A DNA stretch of 33,997 bases. Origin: Thermoleophilia bacterium (GTDB lineage Bacteria; Actinomycetota; Thermoleophilia; Gaiellales; Gaiellaceae). Each line of letters starts with the position of its first letter. Positions within the stretch are counted from its first letter, which is position 1. Below, one piece after another: positions 8,072 to 15,942 of this stretch. A program made the translations under genes and the position numbers. The notes below the pieces were generated by a model. It had not been told where the DNA came from. It saw nothing but the letters and a program-made list of their open reading frames with translations, and made no database searches. Location of the stretch: assembly GCA_013362295.1 (NCBI GenBank), contig JABFWJ010000119.1, positions 1-33,997 on the forward strand, read 5' to 3'.

Positions 8072-8102
8072 GAATCTGGTTCGGCTGCGCCGAATCAGAT
8101 TC
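8072..8102. repeat. 31-nt palindromic repeat, copy B
   Basis: The arms GAATCTGGTTCGGC and GCCGAATCAGATTC pair at every position apart from one G-T wobble, around the 3-nt loop TGC. It lies between two convergent genes (stops at 8009 and 8110) and forms an inverted pair with copy A. It could act as a bidirectional terminator without a U-tract or as a mobile REP/REPIN-type element. Confidence 0.65.
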
Positions 8103-8109
8103 ACCCGCG

Positions 8110-8595
8110 TCAGACGCGCCACGGCTCGTCCGTGTCCGGGAAGCCGTCGCCGGCGGAGGCGAGCTTCGGGATCAGGAACGAGCGCGCGAACTCGCACACG
8201 ACCTCGCGGCGCTGGTTGACGCCGCGGGTGCGCACGCCGACGATGCCGTGCGTGGGGCGCGACCGCGACTCGCGCACCGACGTCACCTCCGTCTCCGACC
8301 AGATCGTGTCGCCGACGAAGACCGGGTGGGGGAGGCGGATCTCCGTCCATCCGAGGTTCACCGCGCCGGCCTGCGACGTGTCCGCGACGGAGAGGCCGAG
8401 CACCAGCGCGAGCGTGAACGTGGAGTTGACGAGGATGCGGCCCCATTCGGTCTCCTTCGCCGCCTCCTCGTTGAAGTGCAGCTCATTGGTGTTCAGCGTG
8501 AGCATCGTGAAGAGGAGGTTGTCCGTTTCCGTCACCGTGCGTCCGATCGCCGAGCGGTACACCGCCCCGACGCTGAAGTCTTCGTAGTGACGCAT
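8110..8595 (-). CDS. MaoC-fold (R)-hydratase-like protein
   Basis: A 161-residue hot-dog-fold protein of the MaoC/hydratase 2 group. It opens with HYEDFSVGAVYRSAIGRTVTE and contains HPVFVGDTIWSETEVTSV, both typical of MaoC-like dehydratases. The hydratase motif is altered. Where active enzymes show D-x-N-x-x-H, this one reads NTNELHFNEEAA, and the following IahG region reads ILVNS. The histidine is kept but the aspartate is Asn. It may hydrate or dehydrate an unusual acyl-CoA, or only bind one. The ATG overlaps the TGA of the upstream cyclase-domain gene (TGATG), so the two are co-translated. Confidence 0.78.
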   Translation of the reverse strand: MRHYEDFSVGAVYRSAIGRTVTETDNLLFTMLTLNTNELHFNEEAAKETEWGRILVNSTFTLALVLGLSVADTSQAGAVNLGWTEIRLPHPVFVGDTIWSETEVTSVRESRSRPTHGIVGVRTRGVNQRREVVCEFARSFLIPKLASAGDGFPDTDEPWRV

Positions 8596-9332
8596 CAGAA
8601 GAACGCGAGCTTCACGATCAGCACGATGGCGACGATTGCGACGACGACCATGACGAGCATCACGAGGCCGCTCGCGGCTGACCTGACCTGTGACCCCGGC
8701 CCGACGAGGGCCTGCTCGAGCTGCCGCTCGACGTAGGCGTTGATCCGCTCCTCGAATCTCGACTCGATCGTGTCCGCCCGCTCCGTCTTCAGCGGCTTCG
8801 ACGCGGCCGGGGCGCCGTCGACGGAGAGCTCGTAGATGTGCTCGTGCTGGATGTCCTTCAGGTTCTGCTGTCCGAGGTCGTGCACCTGGACGCCGTCGGG
8901 CAGCTGGTTGCCGAGGAGCGCGCGGGTCGTCTCGGAGACGAGGATCTGGCCGCCGTGGCCGGCGGCAGAGATGCGCGCCGCCCGCACGACGTCGATGCCG
9001 AGGTAGCCCTCATCGCCGAGGCTCGGCTCGCCGGTGTGCAGCCCCATGCGCACGCGCACCTCGACGCCGTGCGGCCACGTGTGACCGCGCAGCGTTCGCT
9101 GCGCGTCGACGGCGGCGCCGACGGCGTCACGTGCACGCGGGAAGGAGAAGAAGAACGAATCGCCCTGCGTGTCGATCTCCGTTCCGCCGCGGGCGCCGAA
9201 GGCCTCGCGCACGATCCGCCGGTGCTCGCGCGCGAGCTCCGCGAAGTCGTCGCCGAGCTCCTGCAGCAGACGCGTCGAGCCTTCGACGTCGGTGAAGACG
9301 AACGTGACGGTGCCGCCCGGCAGGCCGCTCAT
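8595..9332 (-). CDS. class III adenylate/guanylate cyclase-domain protein with C-terminal membrane anchor
   Basis: The 245-residue product starts [20 protein letters not shown], the classic opening of single-domain actinobacterial class III cyclases. The metal-binding aspartates are Asp15 (FTDVEGST) and Asp58 (TQGDSFF). In the later signature [19 protein letters not shown] the transition-state Arg120 is kept, but Val116 stands where the catalytic Asn should be. Residues from about 220 to the end form one hydrophobic helix, so the protein is probably tail-anchored with its cyclase domain in the cytoplasm. It may make cAMP weakly, or serve as a nucleotide sensor. It shares an 18-bp promoter gap with the divergent DUF255 gene. 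ATG 9332 is well supported. Confidence 0.82.
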   Translation of the reverse strand: MSGLPGGTVTFVFTDVEGSTRLLQELGDDFAELAREHRRIVREAFGARGGTEIDTQGDSFFFSFPRARDAVGAAVDAQRTLRGHTWPHGVEVRVRMGLHTGEPSLGDEGYLGIDVVRAARISAAGHGGQILVSETTRALLGNQLPDGVQVHDLGQQNLKDIQHEHIYELSVDGAPAASKPLKTERADTIESRFEERINAYVERQLEQALVGPGSQVRSAASGLVMLVMVVVAIVAIVLIVKLAFF

Positions 9333-9350
9333 CGCGCCTACGCTACCCGC
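9333..9350. promoter_or_regulatory. overlapping divergent leaderless promoters
   Basis: Only 18 bp separate the ATG (minus, 9332) from the GTG (plus, 9351). On the plus strand TACGCT (9339-9344) lies 6 nt before the GTG. On the minus strand TAGCGT (9345-9340) lies 7 nt before the ATG. The two hexamers overlap by five bases in the palindrome-like core TACGCTA. Neither gene has a ribosome binding site. Confidence 0.65.
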
Positions 9351-11252
9351 GTGAACCGGCTGGCCCAAGAGACGTCGCCGTATTTGCAGCAGCATGCGCA
9401 CAACCCGGTCGACTGGCAGCCGTGGGACGACGAGGCGCTCGCACGCGCACGCACCGAGGACAAGCCGATTCTGCTCTCGATCGGCTACGCCGCGTGTCAC
9501 TGGTGTCACGTCATGGAGCGCGAGTCGTTCGAGGATCCCCTCACCGCGCGGGTGATGAACGACAACTTCGTGAGCATCAAGGTCGATCGGGAGGAACGGC
9601 CCGACCTCGACTCGATCTACATGGACGCCGTGGTCGCGCTGACCGGCCACGGCGGCTGGCCGATGACCGTGTTCCTCAAGCCGACGGGTGAGCCGTTCTT
9701 CGGCGGCACGTATTTCCCGCCCGAGCCGCGGCACGGGCTGCCGTCGTTCAAGCAGGTGCTGCTTGCGATCGCCGAGGCGTGGCAGGAGCAGCGCGACGAG
9801 GTCGACCGCTCCGGCGCAAACCTCGCGGAGCACATCCGCTCGGGCGCGCGGCTGCCGGCGTCGAAGGACCCGCTCACGGCGCAGCTGCTCGACGATGCGC
9901 AGCGCAACCTGCACCACGGCTTCGACCCGCAGTGGGGCGGCTGGGGCAGGGCGCCGAAGTTCCCGCCCGCGCCGGTGCTCGAGTTCCTGCTGCGGCGCGG
10001 GGAGGAGGAGATGACCCGCCGCACGCTCGACGGGATGGCGCTCGGCGGGATGTACGACCTCGTCGGCGGCGGCTTCCACCGCTACTCGGTCGATGAGCGC
10101 TGGCTCGTGCCGCACTTCGAGAAGATGCTGTACGACAACGCGCTGCTCGCCTCCGTCTACCGGCAGGCGTGGCGCCGCTTCGGCGAGGAGCGCTACCGGC
10201 GCATCTCGGACGAGACGATCGACTACGTCCTGCGCGAGCTCGCGCTCGACGGCGGCGGGTTCGCGTCTGCGCAGGATGCGGACACCGCCGGCGTCGAGGG
10301 GCAGACGTTCCCGTGGGCGCCGGGCGAGGGCGCGCCCGAGGAGTTCCTGCAACCGTTCGAGCACGGCCGTTCTGTCCTCCGCGGCGAGCTCGACGACGCC
10401 ACGCGCATGCGGTTGCTCGAGCAACGCGCGCGGCGGCCGCAACCGGCGCGCGACGACAAGGCGATCGCCTCGTGGAACGGCCTGATGCTCGCCGCGCTCG
10501 CACAGGCCGGGCGCGTCGAGCCTGCCGTACGGCTTGCGGGATTCCTGCTCGGGCCGCTCTCCACGGAGGGGGGCCGCCTTCACCGCACCTATCGTGGAAA
10601 AACCCTGCGCGACGGCGTGGCCAAGGGCACGGGATACCTGGAGGACTACGCCGACGTCGCCTACGGCCTGATGGAGCTGCACGTCGCGACCGGCGAGCCG
10701 CGCTGGCTGCGCGAGGCGCACCGGCTCGCGACCCTGGCGGTCGATCTCTTCGCCGACGACGAGAGCGGCGGGTTCTTCCAGGCGCCGCGCGACGGCGAGC
10801 AGCTCGTCGCGCGCAAGAAGGAGCTGGACGACCATCCGACCCCGAGCGGGAACGCGATGATCGCGTACGTCCTCCTACGGCTCGCGCGCATCTGGGGCGA
10901 CGACGAGCTCGAGCGCCGCGGAGTCTCGGTCCTCCGGCTGGTGCGCGACATGCTGACGCGCACGCCGTCGTCGTTCGGCTGGCTGCTCGTCGCGCTCGAC
11001 CAGCACCTCGCGCCGCACCGTGAGCTGGCGATCGCCGGCAGCCCGGACGCGCCGGTCGCGCGCGCCGCCGTCGAGCGGGCCGCCGCGACCGACGTGATCG
11101 CGTTCGGGCCCGCGGAGGACGTGCCGCTGCTCGCGGGACGCACAGAGATAGACGGCCGCGCGGCCGTCTATCTCTGTGAACGGTTTGCCTGCCGCCTACC
11201 TGTTACCGAACCGGATGAGCTTCCCGCTCGCGCTCTGCCTCTTCCGCCGTGA
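9351..11252 (+). CDS. thioredoxin-domain protein, DUF255/YyaL (SPATA20-like) family
   Basis: A 633-residue protein with a thioredoxin-like N-terminal domain (DUF255) followed by an alpha/alpha-toroid region like that of N-acylglucosamine 2-epimerases. The start [25 protein letters not shown] is the hallmark of the family. The CxxC-type motif ACHWCHVM gives Cys49 and Cys52, followed by [15 protein letters not shown] and [23 protein letters not shown]. The toroid part includes [25 protein letters not shown] and FASAQDAD. Its biochemical role is not established. Its C-terminus ([14 protein letters not shown]) also matches the family, so the perfect palindrome at 11141-11178 lies in real coding sequence. 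The GTG start appears leaderless. Confidence 0.88.
   Translation: MNRLAQETSPYLQQHAHNPVDWQPWDDEALARARTEDKPILLSIGYAACHWCHVMERESFEDPLTARVMNDNFVSIKVDREERPDLDSIYMDAVVALTGHGGWPMTVFLKPTGEPFFGGTYFPPEPRHGLPSFKQVLLAIAEAWQEQRDEVDRSGANLAEHIRSGARLPASKDPLTAQLLDDAQRNLHHGFDPQWGGWGRAPKFPPAPVLEFLLRRGEEEMTRRTLDGMALGGMYDLVGGGFHRYSVDERWLVPHFEKMLYDNALLASVYRQAWRRFGEERYRRISDETIDYVLRELALDGGGFASAQDADTAGVEGQTFPWAPGEGAPEEFLQPFEHGRSVLRGELDDATRMRLLEQRARRPQPARDDKAIASWNGLMLAALAQAGRVEPAVRLAGFLLGPLSTEGGRLHRTYRGKTLRDGVAKGTGYLEDYADVAYGLMELHVATGEPRWLREAHRLATLAVDLFADDESGGFFQAPRDGEQLVARKKELDDHPTPSGNAMIAYVLLRLARIWGDDELERRGVSVLRLVRDMLTRTPSSFGWLLVALDQHLAPHRELAIAGSPDAPVARAAVERAAATDVIAFGPAEDVPLLAGRTEIDGRAAVYLCERFACRLPVTEPDELPARALPLPP
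11141..11178. repeat. perfect 38-bp palindrome
   Basis: The left arm CACAGAGATAGACGGCCGC (11141-11159) is followed without spacer by its exact reverse complement (11160-11178). It is within the 3' end of the DUF255 gene and 24 bases downstream of the stop of the convergent membrane-protein gene, so it may be that gene's terminator hairpin. No U-tract follows on either strand. Confidence 0.85.
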
Positions 11253-11760
11253 CCTCGCGCCGCTCGGCCGCGACCGGCTCGTCTGCCGCGGTGCGGTCGT
11301 AGGTCGCCCTGCGGTCGTAGGCCCCGGGCGCGCGAACCACCTCGGGCTCGGGCTCCGGTGCGGGCGCCGGCTCGAGCGTCAGGCCGAGCGTGTAGCCGAT
11401 GCCGAATGCCAGCACGCCGAGCCAGGTGACGAGCGCCTTGACGACGTACTCGATGCCTGCGGTCTCGGACCACGAGAGCACGTGCGCCCGGAACCAGTTG
11501 CCCTGCGGTTGCATCGCCAACAGCACCCACCCGGCCAGGATCAGGACCGGCAGGAACGCCAGCAGGAACATCAGCGGCGGATTCCCCCTGCGGCCTCTGA
11601 TCTGCGCGAGGCCGAACACGAGCCCGGCCGCCGCGATGATTCCGTACGCCTCCCAGTAGCCGTAGGTCTCTCCCCGCTCCATGTGGGTGGCGGCCCAGAG
11701 GAGGACCCCCGCGACGAGGGCGGCGCCGAGAGTCGCAACTGCTCTGCTTGCTCCAATCAT
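11203..11760 (-). CDS. small multi-span membrane protein, unknown function
   Basis: A 185-residue protein starts at ATG 11760, with a GAGGAG ribosome site 6 nt upstream. It has about four hydrophobic segments: residues 7-27, 38-56, 68-88 and 105-128. The first loop contains [15 protein letters not shown]. The C-terminal 55 residues are charged and probably disordered, with a Pro/Glu repeat ([10 protein letters not shown]) and an Arg/Glu-rich end. I do not recognise a named family. It overlaps the convergent DUF255 gene by 50 bases, and the 38-bp palindrome beyond its stop could terminate its transcript. Confidence 0.65.
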   Translation of the reverse strand: MIGASRAVATLGAALVAGVLLWAATHMERGETYGYWEAYGIIAAAGLVFGLAQIRGRRGNPPLMFLLAFLPVLILAGWVLLAMQPQGNWFRAHVLSWSETAGIEYVVKALVTWLGVLAFGIGYTLGLTLEPAPAPEPEPEVVRAPGAYDRRATYDRTAADEPVAAERREVTAEEAEREREAHPVR

Positions 11761-11861
11761 CACTTTCTCCTCGCTTTCTGCCTCTGCGGGTAGAACGCCG
11801 GGGACCCCCGAGACGGTTCGCGGGTGCCTCTGGCAAAGGGGAAGCCCCGGCGCGGGGGCGT

Positions 11862-11867
11862 TAAGCT
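11862..11867 (+). promoter_or_regulatory. -10 element TAAGCT for the liv operon
   Basis: TAAGCT ends 8 nt before ATG 11876 of livG, and no ribosome site is seen. It is the likely main promoter of the branched-chain amino-acid transport operon, transcribed with no or almost no leader. Confidence 0.5.
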
Positions 11868-11875
11868 CACGCCGG

Positions 11876-12610
11876 ATGGCGCTGCTCTCCGTTCGCGACG
11901 TCACTCGCCGGTTCGGCGGCATCGTGGCCATCGACGACGTCTCGCTGGACGTCCAGCCCGGGCAGATCGTGGGCCTGATCGGCCCGAACGGGGCCGGCAA
12001 GACCACCCTCTTCAACGTGATCACGCGCCTCTACCGGCCCGACAGCGGCCGGCTGGACTTCGAGGGGAAGAGCCTCCTGCGCACGCCGCCGCACCGGATC
12101 GTGCGGCGCGGGATCGCCAGGACGTTCCAGAACGTCGAGCTGTTCCGGACGATGACCGTCCTCGACAACGTCCTCGTGGGCGCGCACAGCCGGACGAGGC
12201 CGTTCCGCGGGGGTGCCGCGCGCGGTCACGTGCAGGAGGTCCTCGACTACGTCGGGATCGCCGGCGTCGCGCACAGACCGGTCGCCGGCCTGCCGTTCGG
12301 CACGCTGAAGCGGGTCGAGCTCGCGCGTGCGCTCGTTGCCGAGCCGAAGCTGCTGCTGCTCGACGAGCCCGCCGGCGGCCTCAACCACGAAGAGGTGTCC
12401 GAGCTCGGCGCGTTCATCCGCAAGCTGCGGGAGGACTTCGACCTCACTGTCCTCCTCGTCGAGCACCACATGGGGCTCGTGATGGGGATCGCGGAGCGCA
12501 TCCACGTGCTCGACTTCGGGCGGAAGATCGCCGAGGGATCGCCGGACGAGGTGCAGCGGAATCCCGCCGTCATCGAGGCCTACCTCGGCGCCGACGCATC
12601 CGCCGCGTGA
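11876..12610 (+). CDS. livG: branched-chain amino acid ABC transporter ATP-binding protein LivG
   Basis: A 244-residue ATPase of the LivG type. The Walker A motif GPNGAGKT is at 36-43. The Q-loop region RTFQNVELFRTMTVLDNVLVG is the LivG hallmark. The signature LPFGTLKRVELARAL replaces the usual LSGGQ, as is normal in this subfamily. Walker B is LLLLDEPAGGL, and LLVEHHMGLVM carries the switch histidine region. It powers uptake of branched-chain amino acids or related compounds together with LivF, LivH and LivM encoded downstream. Its TGA overlaps the GTG of the phosphatase gene (GTGA). Confidence 0.92.
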   Translation: MALLSVRDVTRRFGGIVAIDDVSLDVQPGQIVGLIGPNGAGKTTLFNVITRLYRPDSGRLDFEGKSLLRTPPHRIVRRGIARTFQNVELFRTMTVLDNVLVGAHSRTRPFRGGAARGHVQEVLDYVGIAGVAHRPVAGLPFGTLKRVELARALVAEPKLLLLDEPAGGLNHEEVSELGAFIRKLREDFDLTVLLVEHHMGLVMGIAERIHVLDFGRKIAEGSPDEVQRNPAVIEAYLGADASAA

Positions 12611-13341
12611 CGCGCGCTCTCGCCTGGGACGGCTGCGTCAACGTCCGCGACCTCGGCGGGCTGCCGGTCGAGGGTGGCGGCGAGACTCGCTTCGGCGTCC
12701 TGGTGCGCGCCGACAACGTGCGCAAGCTCACCGACGCCGGCTGGGACGCGCTCGCCGACCACGGCGTCACGCGGATCGTCGACCTGCGCTGGCCCGAGGA
12801 GCTCGCCGAGGATCCGCCGCGTGAGCTCGACCTCGACGTCGTGCACGTGTCGCTGCTCGGGGAGCTGGACTCCGACTACGTCGACGACGTGGACGACTAC
12901 CTCGAGGCGAACGACGCCGCCGCCTACTGGAGCTCGTTCTACGGACAGATGCTGGAGCGCTACCGGGAGAACTTCGGCGCCGGGGTCGCCGCGCTCGCGG
13001 ACGCGCCCGGCGGCGTCGTGCTGTTCCACTGCGCAGGCGGCAAGGACCGGACCGGCCTCATCGCTGCACTCGTGCTGCGCGTCGCAGGCGTCGGCATCGA
13101 GGAGATCGCAGACGACTACGCGCTCACCGAGGCATATCTGACGACGGGCTGGGTCGACGCGGCTCCCGACGAGGCCGAGCGTCATCGCCGCCGCTTCAAG
13201 CAGCAGGCGCCTCCCGCCGCGATGGCGCGCACGCTGCATGCGATCGAGGAGCGCTACGGTGAGGTGGCGGCATACCTTCGCGCGGCCGGCGTCACGGACG
13301 ATCAGCTCGACCGTCTGCGGGGACGCCTTGTCGCTTCTTGA
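12607..13341 (+). CDS. tyrosine/dual-specificity protein phosphatase (Y_phosphatase3-like)
   Basis: A 244-residue protein has the P-loop signature HCAGGKDRTG (141-150), with nucleophile Cys142 and phosphate-binding Arg148, preceded by VNVRDLGGLPVEGGGETRFGVLVRADNV. This is the start pattern of the bacterial tyrosine phosphatase family that includes MptpB-like enzymes. The aspartates near 87-97 form an unusually acidic loop (DSDYVDDVDDYLE). It probably removes phosphate from phosphotyrosine, phospholipids or phosphoinositide-like substrates in the cytoplasm. It overlaps livG by 4 bases and livF by 14, so it is a true member of the transport operon. That placement is unusual and may mean control of transport, or simple hitch-hiking. 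Confidence 0.87.
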   Translation: MTRALAWDGCVNVRDLGGLPVEGGGETRFGVLVRADNVRKLTDAGWDALADHGVTRIVDLRWPEELAEDPPRELDLDVVHVSLLGELDSDYVDDVDDYLEANDAAAYWSSFYGQMLERYRENFGAGVAALADAPGGVVLFHCAGGKDRTGLIAALVLRVAGVGIEEIADDYALTEAYLTTGWVDAAPDEAERHRRRFKQQAPPAAMARTLHAIEERYGEVAAYLRAAGVTDDQLDRLRGRLVAS

Positions 13342-14029
13342 GCTGCAGGGCGTCGAGGCGCGCTACGGCGAGATCCGGGCGCTGCACGGCGTCACGCTGA
13401 CGGTCGACGAAGGCGACTTCGTCGCGCTTCTCGGCGCGAACGGCGCGGGCAAGACGACGACGCTGCGCGCGGTGTCGGGCACCGTGAAGACGAGCGGCGA
13501 CGTGCTGCTCGACGGTCAGAAGCTCTTCCGGCGCACGCCGGAAGCGATGGCGCGCCGCGGCGTCGCGCACGTCCCCGAGGGCCGGGGCACGTTCTCGACG
13601 CTCTCGGTGCTCGACAACCTCCGCCTCGGCGCCTGGGTGCACGGCAATGCGGAGCCCCGCGAGCTCGCTCACGTGTTCGAGTTCTTCCCGCGCCTGTACG
13701 AGCGGCGGCTGCAGCAGGCCGGGCTGCTGTCGGGCGGAGAGCAGCAGATGCTCGCGCTCGGCCGCGCGATGATGGCGAGGCCGCGGTTGCTGCTCCTCGA
13801 CGAGCCCTCACTCGGGCTCGCGCCGCGCGTCGCACGCGAGATCTTCGGCGTGCTCGGACGCAAGAACGAGACGGGCACGACGATCGTCGTGGTCGAGCAG
13901 AACGCCACGCTCGCGCTCGAGGCGGCCCAGCACGCGTTCGTGCTGGAGACGGGCCGCGTCGTCCTCGGCGGCGACGCGGCCGACCTGCGCAAGAACGAGT
14001 CCGTCCGAAGGTCCTACCTTGGCTACTGA
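13328..14029 (+). CDS. livF: branched-chain amino acid ABC transporter ATP-binding protein LivF
   Basis: A 233-residue ATPase, the normal LivF length. I chose the TTG at 13328, which overlaps the phosphatase stop by 14 bases, because LSLLELQGVEARYGEIRALHGVTL is the family N-terminus and no ATG or GTG lies nearby. Walker A is GANGAGKTT, LivF-type VPEGRGTFSTLSVLDNLRLGAW follows, then the signature LSGGEQQMLALGRAMMARP and Walker B LLLLDEPSLGLAP. It pairs with LivG to drive the LivHM permease. The weak start and the overlap suggest coupled translation. Confidence 0.9.
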   Translation: MSLLELQGVEARYGEIRALHGVTLTVDEGDFVALLGANGAGKTTTLRAVSGTVKTSGDVLLDGQKLFRRTPEAMARRGVAHVPEGRGTFSTLSVLDNLRLGAWVHGNAEPRELAHVFEFFPRLYERRLQQAGLLSGGEQQMLALGRAMMARPRLLLLDEPSLGLAPRVAREIFGVLGRKNETGTTIVVVEQNATLALEAAQHAFVLETGRVVLGGDAADLRKNESVRRSYLGY

Positions 14030-14039
14030 GCAAAACCTG

Positions 14040-14070
14040 GAAGCTGGTTCGGCTTCGCCGAATCAGATTC
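14040..14070. repeat. 31-nt palindromic repeat, copy C
   Basis: The arms GAAGCTGGTTCGGC and GCCGAATCAGATTC match copy B at 8072 except at the fourth base and in the loop. It fills the short gap between livF and livH, the only real gap in this operon, and could attenuate or stabilise the transcript there. Confidence 0.65.
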
Positions 14071-14089
14071 CGGGCCGCCCCGGGACGAG

Positions 14090-14971
14090 ATGACGAACTT
14101 CATCCAGCAGATCGTGAGCGGTCTCGCCTCGGGCGGGATCTACGGGCTGCTCGCCCTTGCGCTCGTTTTGATCCACCGCTCGACCGGCGTGATCAACTTC
14201 GCGCAGGGCGAGATGGCGACGCTGTCGGCCTTCGTCTGCTGGACGCTGATCAGCCACGGTTGGGCGTTCTGGCCGGCCTTCGGCGCCACGCTCGTGCTCT
14301 CGTTCGCCGGCGGCCTCGCCCTCGAGACGACGATCATCCGCCCGATCCAGGGCGGCCCGCTGCTCGGGATCGTGATCCTGACGATCGGCCTCCTGATCGC
14401 GTTCAACGGGCTCGACACGTGGATCTGGGGCGGGGCGGCGAAGCAGTTCCACGGGCCGTTCTCCACGGCGCCGATCCGGGTGGGCGGCGTCGCGTTCTCG
14501 AAGCAGGACCTCGGGGTGATCGCCGTCGCGTTCGTCGTTCTCGCGCTCGTCGGCGTGCTGTTCACACGCACGAGGCTCGGCCTCGGGCTGCGTGCGGCGG
14601 CCGTCAACCCGGACGAGGCGCGGCTCGTCGGCGTTCGCGTGCCGTCGATGCTGGCGCTCGGCTGGGGGCTCGCCGCGGTGCTGGGCGCGATCGCGGGGGT
14701 GATGGCGGCACCGTCGCTCTTCCTCGAGCCGAACATGATGCAGACGGTGCTCCTCTATGCCTTCGCCGCCGCCGTACTCGGGGGGATGGACTCGCCGCTC
14801 GGTGCCGTCGTCGGCGGGCTGCTGCTCGGCGTGCTGCTGAACCTCGTCGGGACGTACGTTCACTGGATCGGCGGCGAGCTGCGCCTCGCGACGGCGCTCG
14901 CGGTGATCCTCGCGGTCCTGCTCGTGCGCCCGTCCGGGCTGTTCGGCCGTGCGGCAGCGAGGCGCGTGTGA
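14090..14971 (+). CDS. livH: branched-chain amino acid ABC transporter permease LivH
   Basis: A 293-residue membrane protein with about eight hydrophobic segments. It opens FIQQIVSGLASGGIYGLLALALVLIHRSTGVINFAQGEMA, the standard LivH start in which the INFAQGE loop is nearly invariant. The cytoplasmic coupling motif RTRLGLGLRAAAVNPDEARLVGV (around 160-182) contacts the ATPases. GGMDSPLGAVVGGLLLG and the RPSGLFG end also match the family. It forms the translocation path with LivM. The start is ATG 14090; the ribosome site is weak (GGGACGAG). Confidence 0.92.
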   Translation: MTNFIQQIVSGLASGGIYGLLALALVLIHRSTGVINFAQGEMATLSAFVCWTLISHGWAFWPAFGATLVLSFAGGLALETTIIRPIQGGPLLGIVILTIGLLIAFNGLDTWIWGGAAKQFHGPFSTAPIRVGGVAFSKQDLGVIAVAFVVLALVGVLFTRTRLGLGLRAAAVNPDEARLVGVRVPSMLALGWGLAAVLGAIAGVMAAPSLFLEPNMMQTVLLYAFAAAVLGGMDSPLGAVVGGLLLGVLLNLVGTYVHWIGGELRLATALAVILAVLLVRPSGLFGRAAARRV

Positions 14972-15942
14972 GGCCGAAACAGGTGGCGTTCGGGCTCGGC
15001 GTGCTGGTCCTCGTGGTGCTGCCCTTCGTGCTGAGCGACTTCCGGACGGTGCAGCTCGCGACCGTCGGTGCCTACTTCATCGCGATCCTCGGCCTCGACG
15101 TGCTGACCGGCCACAGCGGCCAGATCTCGCTCGGCCACGGCGCGTTCATGGCGGTCGGCGGCTACACGACGGCGATCCTGATGGCGAACCACGGGGTGCG
15201 CGACCTCGTGACGATCCCGATTGCTGCCGCGGTCGCGGGCGGGATCGGCCTCGTGGCCGGAGTCCCCGCACTGCGCCTCTCCGGGCTCTACCTCGCCCTC
15301 GCGACGTTCGGGATCGCGGTCGTCCTGCCGACGATCCTCAAGAAGTTCGATCACTTCACCGGCGGCTCGACCGGCATCACGCTGTTCGGCAAGCCGACGC
15401 AGACCGGCCACGGCGTCGGCGTCTGGGGCTTGACGAACAACCAGTGGCTGTACGTGCTCACGTGGACGATCGGTTGCGCGCTGTTCCTGTTCGCTTGGTG
15501 GCTGCTCGACTCGCGCTTCGGGCGCTCGCTGCGCGCCGTGCGCGACAGCGAGCTCGCGGCGGCGGCGTCCGGCGTCAACCGCGCGAAGTACAAGGTGCTC
15601 GCCTTCGGCGTGTCCGCCGCGTTCGCGGGCGTCGCGGGAGCGCTGTTCGCGATCAACGTCGCGTACACCTCGCCCGACACGTTCCCGATCACGCTCTCGC
15701 TCTACCTCCTCGTCGGCGCGGTCGTCGGCTTCTTCGGCTCGATCTGGGGTGCGGCGCTCGGCGCGCTGCTGATCCAGTTCCTGCCGGACATCGTCGGGCT
15801 GATCCCGCACGTCGACCCGAAGCAAGGCGGGCCGACGACGTTCTTCTTCGGCCTCGTGCTCGTCGTCTTGATGCTCGCCCTTCCGCTCGTGCTGCGCGTC
15901 GCGTCTCGGGTCGCGAATCGCGGGTACCTTGGGGCGCGATGA
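14968..15942 (+). CDS. livM: branched-chain amino acid ABC transporter permease LivM
   Basis: A 324-residue permease with about nine hydrophobic segments. LGLDVLTGHSGQISLGHGAFMAVGGYTTAIL is the LivM signature. LRLSGLYLALATFGIAVVLPTIL follows, and then the EAA-like coupling loop SRFGRSLRAVRDSELAAAASGVN. The GTG at 14968 overlaps the livH stop, giving coupled translation with no gap. It completes the membrane channel of the LIV-type importer. Its C-terminus overlaps the start of the binding-protein gene (ATGA). Confidence 0.92.
   Translation: MRPKQVAFGLGVLVLVVLPFVLSDFRTVQLATVGAYFIAILGLDVLTGHSGQISLGHGAFMAVGGYTTAILMANHGVRDLVTIPIAAAVAGGIGLVAGVPALRLSGLYLALATFGIAVVLPTILKKFDHFTGGSTGITLFGKPTQTGHGVGVWGLTNNQWLYVLTWTIGCALFLFAWWLLDSRFGRSLRAVRDSELAAAASGVNRAKYKVLAFGVSAAFAGVAGALFAINVAYTSPDTFPITLSLYLLVGAVVGFFGSIWGAALGALLIQFLPDIVGLIPHVDPKQGGPTTFFFGLVLVVLMLALPLVLRVASRVANRGYLGAR
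15925..15930 (+). promoter_or_regulatory. possible internal -10 element TACCTT before the binding-protein gene
   Basis: TACCTT lies inside the end of livM, 8 nt before ATG 15939. It could give extra leaderless transcripts of the binding protein, which transporters usually need in excess. Support is the spacing alone. Confidence 0.3.
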
